A DNA stretch of 64,000 nt. It comes from Vigna angularis (taxonomy: Eukaryota > Streptophyta > Magnoliopsida > Fabales > Fabaceae). Within the stretch, counting starts at the first letter, position 1. Every line of letters begins with the position of its first letter. The DNA lies in contig NC_068975.1 in NCBI RefSeq assembly GCF_016808095.1, positions 30,722,501-30,786,500 of the forward strand, in the 5' to 3' direction. Positions 36,905 to 50,553 of the stretch are shown piece by piece. The notes beneath the pieces were generated by a model. That model worked only from the letters and a program-made list of their open reading frames with translations, was not told the DNA's origin and did not search any database. The position numbers and the translations under genes are program-made.

Positions 36905-37462
36905 ACTTCCTGCACCTCCCCAACTTCTTCATGCGACTACTGAAATTTCTAAAATGACCATTTTACCATCCAAAAACGTGACTTTAGGATTACATATTCC
37001 AGAAATTTTCCGAAACACGTTTATCAGAATTTTCAAGAACAACATTTTCAGAACAAAATTTCCAAAACGTTTTGAAACGTATGAAATATGTTTCAAAATA
37101 GAATTTTCGAAAATAAGATTTCAAAAATAACTTTTAATAACTCATAAAATTCCATCTAAAATGAATTTTCAATGACATCGACAAATGAAACATGTTCCGG
37201 AAAGAATGTTTCAAAACACTTAAAATATGTTCTAGAAAAACTATATGAAATGACTATTTTTTTATTTTTTTTTTGCATTTTCTCTCTTGATCTTCGTCTT
37301 CCTGTGCAGCCTTTTCCCCCTTCTTCCTCTCCAGCAGCCGTGCAATAGTATAGGTGCTAGAAGCAGTGATAATGGTAGTGTGCTGTGGTGCAACGAGAGG
37401 GGTGTTTAAGACTTTTCCAAGTATTATGGGTATGCAGTTAGTAATTGGGGAGTGCAGGGAGT
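36905..37462. mobile_element. Second, decayed element with ACTTCCTGCACCTCCCC ends
   Basis: Left end ACTTCCTGCACCTCCCCAAC (36905-36924). The right end, on the minus strand, is ACTCCCTGCACTCCCCAAT (about 37444-37462). The interior is non-coding. The terminal inverted repeats resemble those of the neighbouring Mutator-like element in composition, but no target duplication is visible. Probably a related, older element. Confidence 0.4.
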
Positions 37463-37639
37463 TATAGTCAATAAGTGAGTAAAACTGATTTGGGCCCATG
37501 TACATTTAAATTAGAAAGTCTATTCCAATTTACATAATTGATCAATAAATAATAAAAATCCCCAAATTATATATTAAAATAAGTTAAAATAAAAGCAAAA
37601 AATAAAAATGTAAAATGTCAGAATCATTAAAAACGCACC

Positions 37640-40098
37640 TAAACCCCTCTGAACGGACGCCAAGTGTCAAGCTGAAGGGAGTCAGAAATCAGATAGTGGA
37701 ATGCAGGTGTCAACAGAGGAGCGGACGTTCGTTTTAAACAAAACTGAGTTTTTGAAAATTTACGTCACACACTCTGCATGCATCTTCTTCTCCAAAACTC
37801 TGATATTTCTCATTTCTCCTCCTTTTCACTAAAAGCTCTCCCTTCTCTCTACAAATTCTCACCTTTTCTCTTCTCCGATCACCGTTCAGGCACCAGTTCT
37901 ACTCTTCCGGCGTAGAGGACGATCGTTTGAACTGATCAGTTTCGGATTCTGGACTGGTAAGTTCATCCCTCCTCCATTCGTGTGTTTTCTGTAACATGCA
38001 AACCCAGATTCTTGGTTGCATGAGTTGATCCTATCATTCTGAGTATTTCTCTGGTCTTGTGTTTGTTTTAGTTCTTAAAACGTGTCGTAGAACGTTAAGG
38101 CCTCTCTTAGAGGAGAACCCTAGTCCGCATCTGTGAACGTTCGACTACCTTAAAAGGTAAGGGAAGCTTATCTAATTTAATTGTATGTTCGTTTGTACGT
38201 TCGTTGATAATGAATGCATGTTGCTGAGTGGTTGAATGTATATAAAGTAGGAGTGCTGATATGCTTGTTTATATGGAATATGATTATTTACTATGATATG
38301 GATTGTATGAAGCATGAAAATTTATTATGATATGAATTTATAAAGTTATGAAATTATGTATTGAGAAATGAGTTGAAGATAAATGAGTCCTGAATATGAA
38401 ATTTCCCTATGATAATGTACGTTCGTCATTGAAAGGTCATTGACCGTTCGGTAATACTAGTAACTTTGGTTAAAATTGAATTCTTTCATTCGGAAAGAAT
38501 CCTAATTGAGGACGAGCGTCTTCGTGTGGTAATTCTATGCTTGAGCGTTCGGCCAAGCGTAGTTGTATCTGAGTATTCTGTGATAAACTTAAATTTTGTA
38601 AATATATGTATTTGTATATTTTAGTTATTCTTAAACACTATTCCAATAGTATCTTATTATATTTATCAAGCTTTCTACTATAAGTTTAGTAGTGCTCGGT
38701 CTCACACCAAGCGCTCGTAATGAGTAGTGCTCGGTCTTATACCAAGCGCTCGTACTTGTTTCTTGTATGATCTATCTTGATGAAAATAGCGTTCGTCCAA
38801 TAGAATTTCCCTCTACCGTGTTCGGTCATTGACTGACATTAGGTTTCTTTATGAGAATTCTTCTAAGTGTGGTTCTTTAGATGTCTTGACGTGTGTACAT
38901 TCATTGGTTATGGCCTAGAGTCTTAGTACTTGACATATTCTTTGAGGTGTTTGGTTTGAGCTCACGAGAGTCAGTTCATTCAACTGACTCATTTTGTAAG
39001 TAACGTTCGTTCTAGTCGTTCTTGTGACATATAATTGTACTTAGTTTCTTTCTCAACCTGACAGTAACCCTCTCGGTCTTATTCTATACTGGAACAGGAG
39101 ACTTCTCTGTCTCGTTCCAAGTGTTCGTCCTCGTTCTGAGTGAGGATTGAACGTTCGGTATCGGGTGTCCTTAAGAATCCTTGAAGAAAGATGGAATTTA
39201 ATTGATTGGTAATGAAAGATGAATTTAGAAGATTGATAATGAAAGATGAAGAAAATATGAGATGAATGGAATGTTGTGGATTTGAACGAGCGTTCCAGGG
39301 CGGAACGACTCATGGATGATTATTGAATTGGTAAAGTATGACTGTGGGCATGCTAAGCTGGCAGTTCATCCTGATGTTCCGTGAGTACTCATCCTCACGT
39401 AGAGGAGGGTAGGTCATGTGTGGGAACGGTAGGAGGTCCGAGTCCTTAGGGGTACTTTGGACAGATAGGACTAACCTCGGGTGGCAGCTGTTGAGGGCAT
39501 CCCAGTTACTATATCACCCGGGTGCACGAACGCCTGTAGCTACACAGATTTCATACAGTCCGGACAGTCAGTCTAGTATTATGATTTATATGAAACGTAT
39601 GATGAAATATATCTTGTGTGTTTGATTGAGTGAAATGTATGTTTATACATGAATTAAATTACATAAGCTTACCCTGTGTTTCCTGTCTTGTCTTGTTTTG
39701 TATGTCTGTCTTTGTCATTGCAATGATCATCCGTTGTGGATGTGAGCAGAAGGAGACGTACTTCTAGAAGAGACGTTGGAGGAAGATAAACTGGTCGAGG
39801 TTGAAGTGAAGACTGAACAATAGGACGTTCGGTTAGTAGCTTAGTTGATTTTAAGGTGGTCGTTCGATCACCTCCCCTTTTGTTTTAACATGACCGCTCG
39901 GTATCTTCTTTTGTAAACCGTTCGGTCAGACTTGTACTTTTGTACAGTTTAAGTTTGTAACTCTTTCTGTAAGGCCATTCGGCCATAAGCGTACGTTCGT
40001 CCCTTATTAGTGTAAGACTGATCTGAATTATTATTCAATGTGATTATTCTACTATATAGTTTAAAACTATATTTTTGAGATGTTACATTCCACATGTA
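37640..40098 (-). mobile_element. Non-coding TGTAACATCTC-ended element, copy 2
   Basis: Read on the minus strand it starts TGTAACATCTCAAAAATATA at 40098 and follows the same block order as 30496-32640. It is rich in CGTTCG and GTTCGGTC words. A 37-bp local duplication (TAGTGCTCGGTCT..ACCAAGCGCTCGTA) lies at about 38690-38755. On the plus strand 37760-38160 looks like a leader with TC-rich stretches and GGTAAG-type donors, but no long ORF follows. Probably a decayed LTR-type element; the 37640 boundary is approximate. Confidence 0.45.
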
Positions 40099-40133
40099 GT
40101 TTTGCCTTTTCTGTATGTTACACATTCCTCGCA

Positions 40134-40136
<3 letters not shown>

Positions 40137-40193
<57 letters not shown>
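40137..40193. repeat. (AT)n microsatellite
   Basis: About 28 uninterrupted AT units, immediately next to the end of the preceding element. Confidence 0.95.
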
Positions 40194-43653
<3,460 letters not shown>

Positions 43654-44034
43654 TATTCTGTACCAGGGAGAGCCGGGCGCCGTACGAAGGACGCCCATGA
43701 GGTGACGGGCGCCGCCCAAAGGACGCCCATGTCACACCCGCCACAGACAAACGCTCGACCGCCCTAGTCTTGGCCGCCCAAGTAGGTACGGATTGAACCT
43801 AGACTCCGTATAAACTCTCCTACACAAGCAAGTGCCCGGCGTCACACGTATGGACGCCCACTAATGAGGTCGTCCGACCGTCTCGGTGCCTACGCCGACC
43901 ACCTGGGTAGAACCTCTGTCTAAGAGAAACTTTGAAGAACTCACAAGGAATTCCATCACCACGAGACAGCGCCGCACTCTCCATGCTCACAAAAGTGTCC
44001 TACAGGATAAATGCTGAGAGACGTCTGGTATCAT

Positions 44035-44190
44035 GAAGTGCCGGGCGACCGCACAGAGGATCGTCCGCCCAACGAAGTGTCGGGCGACCGCATAGAGGAT
44101 CGTCCGCCCAACGAAGTGCCGGGCGACCGCATAAAGGATCGTCCGCCCAACGAAGTGCCGGGCGACCGCATAAAGGATCGTCCGCCCCAC
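44035..44190 (+). repeat. Four 39-bp tandem repeats in the 5' LTR
   Basis: Unit GAAGTGCCGGGCGACCGCAT followed by AAAGGATCGTCCGCCCAAC, four copies with 1-3 differences. The same array is at 53451-53606 in the 3' LTR. The GGATCGTCCGCCC core is shared with the internal 82-bp repeats at 49992-50375. Confidence 0.9.
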
Positions 44191-44367
44191 GAAATGCCCG
44201 AGTCGTCCATAGGAAAGACGAACGCCCACATCACACTGACCGGCCAAATCACTAATCATTGTGGTTCAAGTAAATTGACCTGGTTTAGAGGTAAGTAGAA
44301 ATTAGGAGCTATTGGGCTGATTGGGCCGTGATTAACTTTTCACTAATCCCAAGCCCATGGCGAAAAC

Positions 44368-44374
44368 TATAAAT
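44368..44374 (+). promoter_or_regulatory. LTR TATA box (5' LTR)
   Basis: ACTATAAATACAGG, a good plant TATA box, about 230 bp before the LTR end. Expected to drive the genomic transcript; its copy is at 53784-53790 in the 3' LTR. Confidence 0.7.
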
Positions 44375-44605
44375 ACAGGTTTACGGTGAGTGGTAGATAG
44401 GTGACATTGAATGCACATTTATTGCTATCCCTTGAGAAAAGCCATTGCTCTGAAACTGACTTTGGCATCGGAGAATCTTTTGTAGGTCTCCACCCCTCCG
44501 GATCAAGAGGAAAGTCAAAGCTTGGGAAGAAGATCCGCCGTTGAGACAAGATCGAAGGAGAACTAGAAGGTTTAGAACCGCACAACCCTACACATCCGAA
44601 ACATT

Positions 44606-44624
44606 TGGCGCCCACCGTGGGGCC
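44606..44624 (+). promoter_or_regulatory. Primer-binding site
   Basis: TGGCGCCCACCGTGGGGCC starts two bases after the 5' LTR and would pair with the 3' end of a tRNA ending in CCA. Which tRNA is not resolved here. Confidence 0.8.
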
Positions 44625-44643
44625 GTGTGATTTAAAAAACCCA

Positions 44644-47600
44644 ATGGTGACCACGAGAAACATGAGCATGGACGATCCCGCTGAGATGATGCGCGTGCTA
44701 CAACAAAAAATGGACGAGATGCAGCAACGTCATGAAGAAGAAATGGCGGCCGTAAAGGCCGACTGCGAAGCCCGGATAGCTCGGGAGATCGGGCGGATGG
44801 ACGGGGGAGAACGAGTGAAGGATAAAGGAAAGGGGGTGGAAGGAGAACGCCCGCCCCCGGATACCGAGGGCGATAGGACTTGGAGGCCTTCCGGATCGGA
44901 GGCAGAAGAAAGCAAGGCTAAGTCGGTGCATGCGGAGAGCGCTGCCGAGGACGGGCGGATGGTTGTCAAGTCGGAGCCTTCATCCACCTTATTACTTCCA
45001 TTCACCCAGAACATAATGAATGTCCAAATCTCGGAGCAATTCGTGGCTCCGCAGTTCAAAATGTATAACGGGGCAACGGACCCCGCATCCCATATCCAGA
45101 CATTCTCGAACGCGATGGCGTTCCGAACAGGCAATGACGCCATTTGGTGCCGAGCATTCTCGCTCTCGTTAGAAGACGAAGCACTGGAATGGTTCAACAC
45201 CCTCCCTCCTAATTCTATAGAAAACTTTGCTGGATTGAAACAACTATTCATCAAACAATTCGCGGCCAGCAGCACCCAAGATTTGACCGTATTTGAATTG
45301 ATGACCCTCAAGCAGGGGAAGGACGAAACACTACGGACGTTTATGGATAGGTACCAGAAGACTGTCCGTCGCGTAAAAAGCCTGATCCCCGAGCTTGCCC
45401 TTCACTATATCCTGCCGGCCCTAAAACTGGGACCGTTCAAAGATAGTGTCTGCAGGCGTGCCCCTAAAACAATGGAGGAGCTGAGGGAGAGAGCAGCTGA
45501 CGAGATAAGGGTGGAGGAGATGAAACTCTCCTACAAAAAAGAGAATCAAGAAGTTAGGGGAGAAAAGACGGACGGTAATAAAACCGGTTCGTCGACGAGA
45601 AAAACGTTCGGCCTTAGAACCGGGGAGCAGAAGAAAGGACCCTGCTTCCAACAGTATACACCTTTGAACGCCTCAAGGGAGAAAATTCTCCGAGAGGCCC
45701 TGAGTGCAGAGCTGATAACGGAGCATGAAGGGCTCCCGACTTCGAAGAACGCTGACCGGAGCAAACACTGCTCCTACCACAAAAACATGGGTCACAGCAC
45801 CGAAGAGTGCTGGACCCTCAAAGACAAAATAGAGGAGCTCATCCGGGCAGGAAAGCTCAAGAAATACGTCCGCGATGAGCGTCCACCACAATCAACCGGT
45901 CGGCCTACTCAGAGGTCGGCCTACCAAAAAGACAAGCCGAGGAACACGAGGGCGGAGCGACCTCGCTCAGAGAGGCGCCCGAGCCGAAGTCGAAGCCGCA
46001 GTCGGGAACGCCCCTTGAGGGGGCATATCAATACCATTTCCGGAGGATTCGCGGGAGGAGGATCATCTTCCTCCGCCCGTAAACGCCATATTCGAGCCCT
46101 CCATTCCGTCCATCTGGTCGATAAGCCGCGCCGCTCCATGCCGCCTATCACCTTCTCGGACGAGGACTTTCACGCCCCTGATCCCGACCAAGACGACCCA
46201 ATGGTCATAACGACAGAAATAGCCCGGTATGGGATAAGCAAAGTTCTGGTTGATCAAGGAAGTTCGGTCAACATCCTTTACTGGAAGACTTTCCTGCAGA
46301 TGGATATCTCAGAAGATCTGATCGTCCCCTACGATGGACAGATAGTGGGATTTGCAGGAGAGAGAGTTGACACGAGGGGATACGTGGAGTTGAGGACGAG
46401 GTTGGGGACCGGACGATCTAGCGAGGAGAAGAGGGTCCGGTATCTGCTGGTGGAGGCTAACACGTCATACAACGTACTACTCGGAAGGCCGTGCTTAAAC
46501 GCTTTTGGAGCGATCGTCTCTACCCCCCACCTCACGATGAAGTACCCCTCCGAGAAGGGAACTATCTGTACGGTCCGGGCGGACCAGAAGACGGCACGAG
46601 AGTGCTACGCAGCGGGGTTGAAGTTGCACGTCCGTCCAGTAAAAAGGCGGGCGGCCGGTTCTGAGGTGGCCATGGCAGACCTCGACCCTAGGACGAATAC
46701 CGAGGACCGCCTGGAACCTATTGGGGAAACCCAACCTATCTTGATAGGAAGGGAACCCGCTCAGACCACCCTCATCGCCAGGGAGCTGAACCCTGAGATG
46801 GAAAAGGAGCTGAGGGCACTCCTATGGAAAAACCGGGATCTATTTGCATGGACGGCAGCGGATATGCCGGGCATCCATCCCGCAGTAATGAGCCATAAGC
46901 TCTCGCTTTTCCAGAACGCTCGCCCCGTAGCCCAGAAGAAGCGGAGAATGGGCGAGGAGAAGCGTAAGGCTGTGGAAGAAGAGGTGGAGAAGTTGAGGAG
47001 AGCTGGTTTCGTCCGGGCAGTCACCTACACCACATGGCTAGCTAACGTGGTCATGGTGAAAAAGGCCAACGGGAAGTGGCGCATGTGCACTGATTACACG
47101 GATCTGAACAAAGCCTGCCCGAAGGATTCACACCCCTTACCCAGCATTGACGCCCTGGTGGACGGCGCTTCCGGGCACCGGGTACTGAGCTTCCTAGATG
47201 CATATTCCGGGTATAACCAGATACCCATGTACGGGCCGGACATTGAAAAGACAGCATTCATTACGGAGAAGGCTAACTTCTGCTACGAAGTTATGCCGTT
47301 CGGCCTGAAGAATGCGGGGGCAACATATCAGCGCCTAATGGATAGAATCTTCCGCGACCAGATAGGCCGGTGCATGGATGTATATGTGGATGACATGGTG
47401 GTCCGGTCAGCAGACGGAGAGGGACACCTCAAGGACCTTGGGGAGGTTTTCCGCCAAGTAAGGAAATTTGGCATGCGCTTGAACCCCGCAAAGTGTACGT
47501 TCGGGGTAGCAGCTGGAAAGTTCTTGGGCTTCATGCTAACATCCAGGGGGATTGAGGCTAACCCGGACAAGTGCGACGCGGTATTGCAGATGCAGAGTCC

Positions 47601-49887
47601 GGCCACCCTTAAGGAAGTGCAGAGACTGGTCGGACGCCTCACTGCTTTATCCCGGTTCATCCCCAAGTTGGCGGAGCGGATGAGGCCGGTCCTACGTAAG
47701 TTGAAGAAAGGGACCGGTCAGTCATGGGACGACGAATGTGAGCGAGCGTTCCAGGACGTCAAGACCCTCCTTAGCAACCCACCGGTCATGAACCGCCCGG
47801 TCCCAGGTGGAGATTTGCACATCTTCTTAGGAGTGTCCGAAACGGCCGTCAGCGCCGTATTGATGCAAGAACGGCCTCAGGCGAGGCTAGTTTACTTCGT
47901 GAGCCGTACGCTCTTAGACGCAGAAACCCGGTACCAGCGGGTAGAGAAGGTGGCCTTGGCTTTATTACATGCCTCCCGAAGACTTCGTCCTTATTTTCAA
48001 AGTTATCAGGTCATAGTCCGGACAGACTTCCCAATCTCCAAAATCCTCAGGAAGCCAGACCTAGCCGGACGGATGGTGGCATGGGCGGTAGAGCTCTCAG
48101 AGTTCGGCTTGCGCTATGAACCGAGGGGATCGGTTAAAGGCCAACATTTGGCGGATTTCGCGGCCGAATTACCCCCTTCCGGCCAAGATGACTGGAACTT
48201 ATATGTGGATGGGGCTTCCGGCCGCTCGATCAGCGGGGCCGGCATCGTACTTGAAGGCCCCAATGGATTCTTACTGGAGCATTCTTTGATATTCAAATTC
48301 AAAGTATCCAACAATCAGGCCGAGTACGAGGCCCTTGTGGCCGGCCTCGAGCTGGCGAAGGACATGGGGGCGAGGAGGATAACCTGTCGGACGGACTCTG
48401 AGCTGGTGGTGGGCCAAATGAATGGCAACTTCCAAGTCAGAGAGGAACGCCTTTTGCGGTACTACCAGAGAGCGACCGAGCTCGCCAGAGCGTTCGACAA
48501 AGTTGATATACAGCATATTCCCCGGGAACAAAACACGAGGGCGGACATACTGTCCAAACTCAGTTCGGGAAAGGAAAAGGGGCAGTTGACTACCGTCGTA
48601 CGGCAGGTTCTACTACAGCCTTCCGTGGAATGCTCAGCGGTATCCGGCGGAGGACAAGATTGGCGTGCAGGAATCCGGGAAATCATGAACCGCCAGGATG
48701 AGGGGCGGATGGTAGGTCCGGGCGAAGCTAAGAAAGTCGCCCGTTATCTTATCGTGGGGGATGACTTATACCGAAGGGGATTCTCCTCCCCCCTCCTTAA
48801 GTGCTTGGGGGCTGAAGAGGCATACTATGTCATGGACGAACTTCATAACGGCGTTTGTGGTCTCCACACGGGCTGGAGGACGTTGAAAGCCCGGCTACTG
48901 AGAGCCGGATATTATTGGCCTACCATGGAGGCGGATACAAGAGCGTTCGTCCAGAAGTGCATCCGCTGTCAAGAACATTCCAATAATTCCCACCTTCCGC
49001 CACATGCCTTACATTCAATATCATCCCCTTGGCCGTTCGCCCAATGGGGAATGGACATCGTAGGACCGTTCCCAGTAGGGCGAGCACAGAAGAAGTTCCT
49101 TTTGGTGGCGGTTGATTACTTCACCAAGTGGGTAGAGGCCGAACCTTTGGCAACCATCACGGCCGCCCAGGTCCAGAAGTTCTGTTGGAAATTGATATGT
49201 CGCTTCGGCCTCCCTCAGTCCATCATCACAGATAATGGCCGGCAGTTTATTGACAAAAAACTCGCCGAATTCTTCAAAGGGCTAGGGATCAAGCACATCA
49301 CCAGCTCCGTAGAGCACCCCCAGACGAACGGTCAAGCAGAAGCAATGAACAAGACCATAGTCTCAGAACTTAAGCGGCGTTTGGGAGAAAGGAAGGGAGC
49401 ATGGGTGGACGAACTGCCCGAGGTCCTATGGGCCTATAGATGCACACCTCATGGAACCACAGGCGAAACCCCTTTCAACCTAACCTATGGTACTGATGCC
49501 ATGTTGCCGGTTGAGCTGGGTGAACCGTCGCTAAGGCGGGAGGTTGAAGACCTGAACCTCAACGACCAAGAGTTGAGGATCGAGTTGGACTCCCTGGACG
49601 AACGGCGAGACCGGGCGGCATTGAGAGCCGAAGCATGCAAACGAATGGTCGAAAGAAAATACAACTCCAAGGTTCGGCCAAGAAGCTTCCAGGAGGGAGA
49701 CCTAGTATGGAGAAAAGCGGGCGACGCCCGCCGAAACCCGGCACATGGAAAGCTCGCCGCCAAGTGGGAGGGGCCATTCAAGATACTGGAAGCCTTCGAA
49801 AATGGGGCCTACAGGCTGGAACGCATGGACGGACGTCCCATCGCCAACACTTGGAACGCCACACATTTGAAATTTTATTTTAGTTAA
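44644..49887 (+). CDS. Gag-Pol polyprotein of a Tat-type Ty3 retrotransposon
   Basis: One uninterrupted frame of 1747 aa from the ATG at 44644; the frame is open back through the primer-binding site, but no earlier ATG exists. Gag (capsid-like, residues about 130-290: QFVAPQFKMYNG, LSLEDEALEWF, FIKQF), then a CCHC-like knuckle from C376 (CSYHKNMGHSTEEC). Aspartic protease: DQGSSVN with D537. Reverse transcriptase about 800-980, with MPFGLKNAGATYQ and YVDDM (Asp 916, 917). First RNase H about 1055-1160, in which the usual first catalytic Asp region reads FLGVSETAVSAVL. Second, archaeal-type RNase H about 1185-1315 (YVDGASG with D1189, NNQAEYEAL, TDSELV, NTRAD). Integrase: HHCC zinc finger from H1401 and D1471, D1530, E1566, an exact D,D-35-E. 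No chromodomain. All key motifs are intact, so the element may be able to move. The arginine/serine-rich stretch before the protease (RRPSRSRSRSRERP) could bind RNA. Confidence 0.95.
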   Translation: MVTTRNMSMDDPAEMMRVLQQKMDEMQQRHEEEMAAVKADCEARIAREIGRMDGGERVKDKGKGVEGERPPPDTEGDRTWRPSGSEAEESKAKSVHAESAAEDGRMVVKSEPSSTLLLPFTQNIMNVQISEQFVAPQFKMYNGATDPASHIQTFSNAMAFRTGNDAIWCRAFSLSLEDEALEWFNTLPPNSIENFAGLKQLFIKQFAASSTQDLTVFELMTLKQGKDETLRTFMDRYQKTVRRVKSLIPELALHYILPALKLGPFKDSVCRRAPKTMEELRERAADEIRVEEMKLSYKKENQEVRGEKTDGNKTGSSTRKTFGLRTGEQKKGPCFQQYTPLNASREKILREALSAELITEHEGLPTSKNADRSKHCSYHKNMGHSTEECWTLKDKIEELIRAGKLKKYVRDERPPQSTGRPTQRSAYQKDKPRNTRAERPRSERRPSRSRSRSRERPLRGHINTISGGFAGGGSSSSARKRHIRALHSVHLVDKPRRSMPPITFSDEDFHAPDPDQDDPMVITTEIARYGISKVLVDQGSSVNILYWKTFLQMDISEDLIVPYDGQIVGFAGERVDTRGYVELRTRLGTGRSSEEKRVRYLLVEANTSYNVLLGRPCLNAFGAIVSTPHLTMKYPSEKGTICTVRADQKTARECYAAGLKLHVRPVKRRAAGSEVAMADLDPRTNTEDRLEPIGETQPILIGREPAQTTLIARELNPEMEKELRALLWKNRDLFAWTAADMPGIHPAVMSHKLSLFQNARPVAQKKRRMGEEKRKAVEEEVEKLRRAGFVRAVTYTTWLANVVMVKKANGKWRMCTDYTDLNKACPKDSHPLPSIDALVDGASGHRVLSFLDAYSGYNQIPMYGPDIEKTAFITEKANFCYEVMPFGLKNAGATYQRLMDRIFRDQIGRCMDVYVDDMVVRSADGEGHLKDLGEVFRQVRKFGMRLNPAKCTFGVAAGKFLGFMLTSRGIEANPDKCDAVLQMQSPATLKEVQRLVGRLTALSRFIPKLAERMRPVLRKLKKGTGQSWDDECERAFQDVKTLLSNPPVMNRPVPGGDLHIFLGVSETAVSAVLMQERPQARLVYFVSRTLLDAETRYQRVEKVALALLHASRRLRPYFQSYQVIVRTDFPISKILRKPDLAGRMVAWAVELSEFGLRYEPRGSVKGQHLADFAAELPPSGQDDWNLYVDGASGRSISGAGIVLEGPNGFLLEHSLIFKFKVSNNQAEYEALVAGLELAKDMGARRITCRTDSELVVGQMNGNFQVREERLLRYYQRATELARAFDKVDIQHIPREQNTRADILSKLSSGKEKGQLTTVVRQVLLQPSVECSAVSGGGQDWRAGIREIMNRQDEGRMVGPGEAKKVARYLIVGDDLYRRGFSSPLLKCLGAEEAYYVMDELHNGVCGLHTGWRTLKARLLRAGYYWPTMEADTRAFVQKCIRCQEHSNNSHLPPHALHSISSPWPFAQWGMDIVGPFPVGRAQKKFLLVAVDYFTKWVEAEPLATITAAQVQKFCWKLICRFGLPQSIITDNGRQFIDKKLAEFFKGLGIKHITSSVEHPQTNGQAEAMNKTIVSELKRRLGERKGAWVDELPEVLWAYRCTPHGTTGETPFNLTYGTDAMLPVELGEPSLRREVEDLNLNDQELRIELDSLDERRDRAALRAEACKRMVERKYNSKVRPRSFQEGDLVWRKAGDARRNPAHGKLAAKWEGPFKILEAFENGAYRLERMDGRPIANTWNATHLKFYFS

Positions 49888-49991
49888 TTTCAATTACTTA
49901 TTTTGATGTACTCCCACAATCAATCAAACAAAATATCTATTGTCTCCTGCGAAGCATCTTGTAGAAATTTAGTAGAAAAAGCGTTTCAGCG
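49888..49991 (+). other. Spacer after pol
   Basis: About 100 bp of AT-richer sequence between the pol stop codon and the 82-bp repeat array. Nothing recognised. Confidence 0.6.
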
Positions 49992-50375
49992 CAACTCTCG
50001 GCTCGATCGACCGAGGCACAAGGATCGTCCGCCCTACCAAACTCCAAGCTGGCGAGTGTTCCAACGAGAACAACTCTCGGCTTGGTTGGGCGACGCCGCA
50101 AAAGGATCGTCCGCCCTACCAAACTCCAAGCTGGCGAGTGTTCCAACGAGAACAACTCTCGGCTTGGTTGGGCGACGCCGCGAAAGGATCGTCCGCCCTA
50201 CCAAACTCCAAGCTGGCGAGTGTTCCAACGAGAACAACTCTCGGCTTGGTTGGGCGACGCCGCAAAAGGATCGTCCGCCCTACCAAACTCCAAGCTGGCG
50301 AGTGTTCCAACGAGAACAACTCTCGGCTTGGCTGGGCGACACCGCGAAAGGACCGTCCGCACTACAAAACTCGGC
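49992..50375 (+). repeat. 82-bp tandem repeats in the retrotransposon
   Basis: Four full 82-bp units starting AGGATCGTCCGCCCTACCAA at 50021, 50103, 50185 and 50267, plus partial units on both sides. Units differ by one to three bases (for example GCCGCAAAA against GCCGCGAAA). Long frames through it exist only because 82-bp units shift the phase each time; they are not genes. The core word is shared with the LTR repeats. Confidence 0.93.
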
Positions 50376-50553
50376 TAAAAAATGAAGCGAGCAACTGAGG
50401 CTAAACGATACTGTTCGCCTCGGAAAGTCTCCACCAAGGCCGGACAATTAACTAAAGAAAAATTATCGCTAAAGGAATAACAGCATACGCAAGGAAATGC
50501 ACGAAACTCAAAAGGTCAGTGTATTAATCGTTTGCGCTAAAAGGCGCCAAGAT
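50376..50553. other. Spacer between repeats and the antisense gene
   Basis: No gene; probably holds the 3' end of the antisense transcript. A plus-strand ATG frame at 50497 is the shadow of the antisense gene. Confidence 0.5.

Larger units (their letters stand above)
43659..44603 (+). repeat. 5' LTR
   Basis: 945 bp, from TGTACC to GAAACA. Includes a TATA box at 44368-44374 and four 39-bp repeats at 44035-44190. It keeps an 83-bp segment (from about 43730) that the 3' LTR lacks. Confidence 0.93.

Noticed and set aside
44011..44298. 95-codon frame in the 5' LTR (also at 53427)
   Set aside because: It is the 39-bp repeat (13 codons per unit) read in frame; it lies across LTR promoter sequence and has no homology that I recognise.
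44605..44643. Gag-pol starting at 44605
   Set aside because: The codon there is TTG and the stretch is the primer-binding site; the first ATG in frame is 44644.
49903..50398. Open frames across the 82-bp repeats
   Set aside because: Each 82-bp step changes phase, so the same peptide appears in different frames; a repeat artefact.
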